Positions 14,904 to 15,484 of a stretch of 15,484 nucleotides of DNA are shown here, piece by piece. The translations under genes and the position numbers were made by a program. This DNA is from Methylococcaceae bacterium (GTDB taxonomy: Bacteria > Pseudomonadota > Gammaproteobacteria > Methylococcales > Methylococcaceae): positions 1 to 15,484 of the forward strand of contig SXQV01000238.1 in the NCBI GenBank assembly GCA_005792805.1, in the 5' to 3' direction. The notes under the pieces were generated by a model. That model saw nothing but the letters and a program-made list of their open reading frames with translations. It had not been told where the DNA came from and did not search any database. Within the stretch, counting starts at the first letter, position 1. Each line of letters begins with the position of its first letter.

Positions 14904-15092
14904 CACATCATCAAAGGAAGTTACAGGGCAGCGGAACATACCGGTAGAGTGTCCCTCGATCAAGGGTCTCGTCGGGAGTTGGATGCTGATTCTGCGCGGC
15001 GGCGATCAAATGACAGCCAAAAATTCGCGGTTCCGTTATCATTGGGGAGCAGTGAAATTTTCACCCCGAATCATGAAAGTGGAGAGCCGAAA

Positions 15093-15484
15093 ATGGCCTT
15101 GATGACTGATATCGTTCGTGAAACCGCCGAGAATTTTGGGTTGGGAAACAAGGCTGGCCCCTTGGTTGCGGAGGCGGTCAAGCTTATGTTCAACCCAAAA
15201 TCGGGTGGTCTGCACGGACTTTTTGACCGATTCGATCAGGCCGGTCTGGGTGACTTGCCTCTCTCCTGGCGCGATAGTGCTGTTTCCATTAAGCCTTTGG
15301 ATGGCAAAGATCTGGAGCGTGTCGCCGGTATTGGTGCTATCTCGGAAGCTGGAAAAAATCTCGGTATGGCAAATGCCCGAGTCAAAACGGCCATGGCTTT
15401 CGTGATTCCACGCTTGGTCCGGTTTTTTACCTCCGGCGGCAGCATTCCGACCATGGTTCCCGCCGCTGTTCAGGCCTTCCTTGA
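15093..15484 (+). CDS. DUF937/YidB-like protein (5' part only)
   Basis: The reading frame is open from ATG 15093 to the right edge (130 residues and two bases). GGAG at 15081-15084 is a well-placed ribosome site and decides the start. The visible protein has a helical N-terminus, then GGLHGLFDRFDQAGLGDLPLSW, the turn KPLDGKDLERVAGIGAISEAGKNLGM, and ARVKTAMAFVIPRLVRFFTSGG. This layout (GGL..L..F...GLG....SW, then an LG-rich helix pair and an LP..ID/VRFFT helix) is that of the YidB/DUF937 family, of unknown function. In some gammaproteobacteria this domain is fused to a C-terminal OmpA domain; the end here is cut off, so I cannot say. It is divergent from the amidase gene. Confidence 0.75.
   Translation, partial: MALMTDIVRETAENFGLGNKAGPLVAEAVKLMFNPKSGGLHGLFDRFDQAGLGDLPLSWRDSAVSIKPLDGKDLERVAGIGAISEAGKNLGMANARVKTAMAFVIPRLVRFFTSGGSIPTMVPAAVQAFL

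Overview
The window reads as ordinary core chromosome of a gammaproteobacterium, most likely a free-living sulfur-metabolising one. The basis is family recognition of the translated products: Mla lipid-transport genes next to murA, a hisGDC run, petABC plus sspB, a BepA-type protease of the usual length, and a tusDCB/dsrEFH cluster with a two-cysteine DsrC. No defence system, CRISPR array, tRNA, rRNA or intact mobile element was seen. The genus cannot be fixed from the sequence.

Layout, left to right. (1) 1-5839, all plus strand and tightly packed: the 3' end of mlaE, then mlaD, mlaB, murA, hisG (short form), hisD and hisC. Gaps are tiny and hisG/hisD/hisC overlap, so this is probably one transcription unit that starts left of the window. 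It joins outer-membrane lipid asymmetry, the first committed step of peptidoglycan synthesis and histidine biosynthesis. mlaC and ibaG, usual members of such blocks, are absent. (2) 6059-8737, plus: petA-petB-petC, the three subunits of the cytochrome bc1 complex, behind a 219-bp intergenic stretch with a candidate promoter. (3) 8899-10814, plus: sspB without its usual partner sspA, then an orphan CoA-acylating aldehyde dehydrogenase that resembles the first half of AdhE. (4) 10870-12333, minus: a BepA-like periplasmic M48 protease with TPRs and a TTG start. It is divergent from (5) 12407-13723, plus: tusD-tusC-tusB-dsrC, a sulfur-relay operon whose DsrC carries both C-terminal cysteines and whose TusB/DsrH carries a candidate conserved cysteine. 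(6) 13724-14064: two decayed transposase 3' ends meeting tail to tail, IS5-like on plus and IS66-like on minus. (7) 14088-14903, minus: an AmiA/AmiC-type cell-wall amidase, divergent from (8) a DUF937/YidB-like gene that runs off the right edge.

The points most worth a second look are the sulfur-oxidiser features of the dsrEFHC-like cluster with no dsrAB beside it, the stand-alone AdhE-type aldehyde dehydrogenase, the absence of mlaC, ibaG and sspA from three otherwise recognisable gene blocks, and the double IS scar directly behind dsrC.
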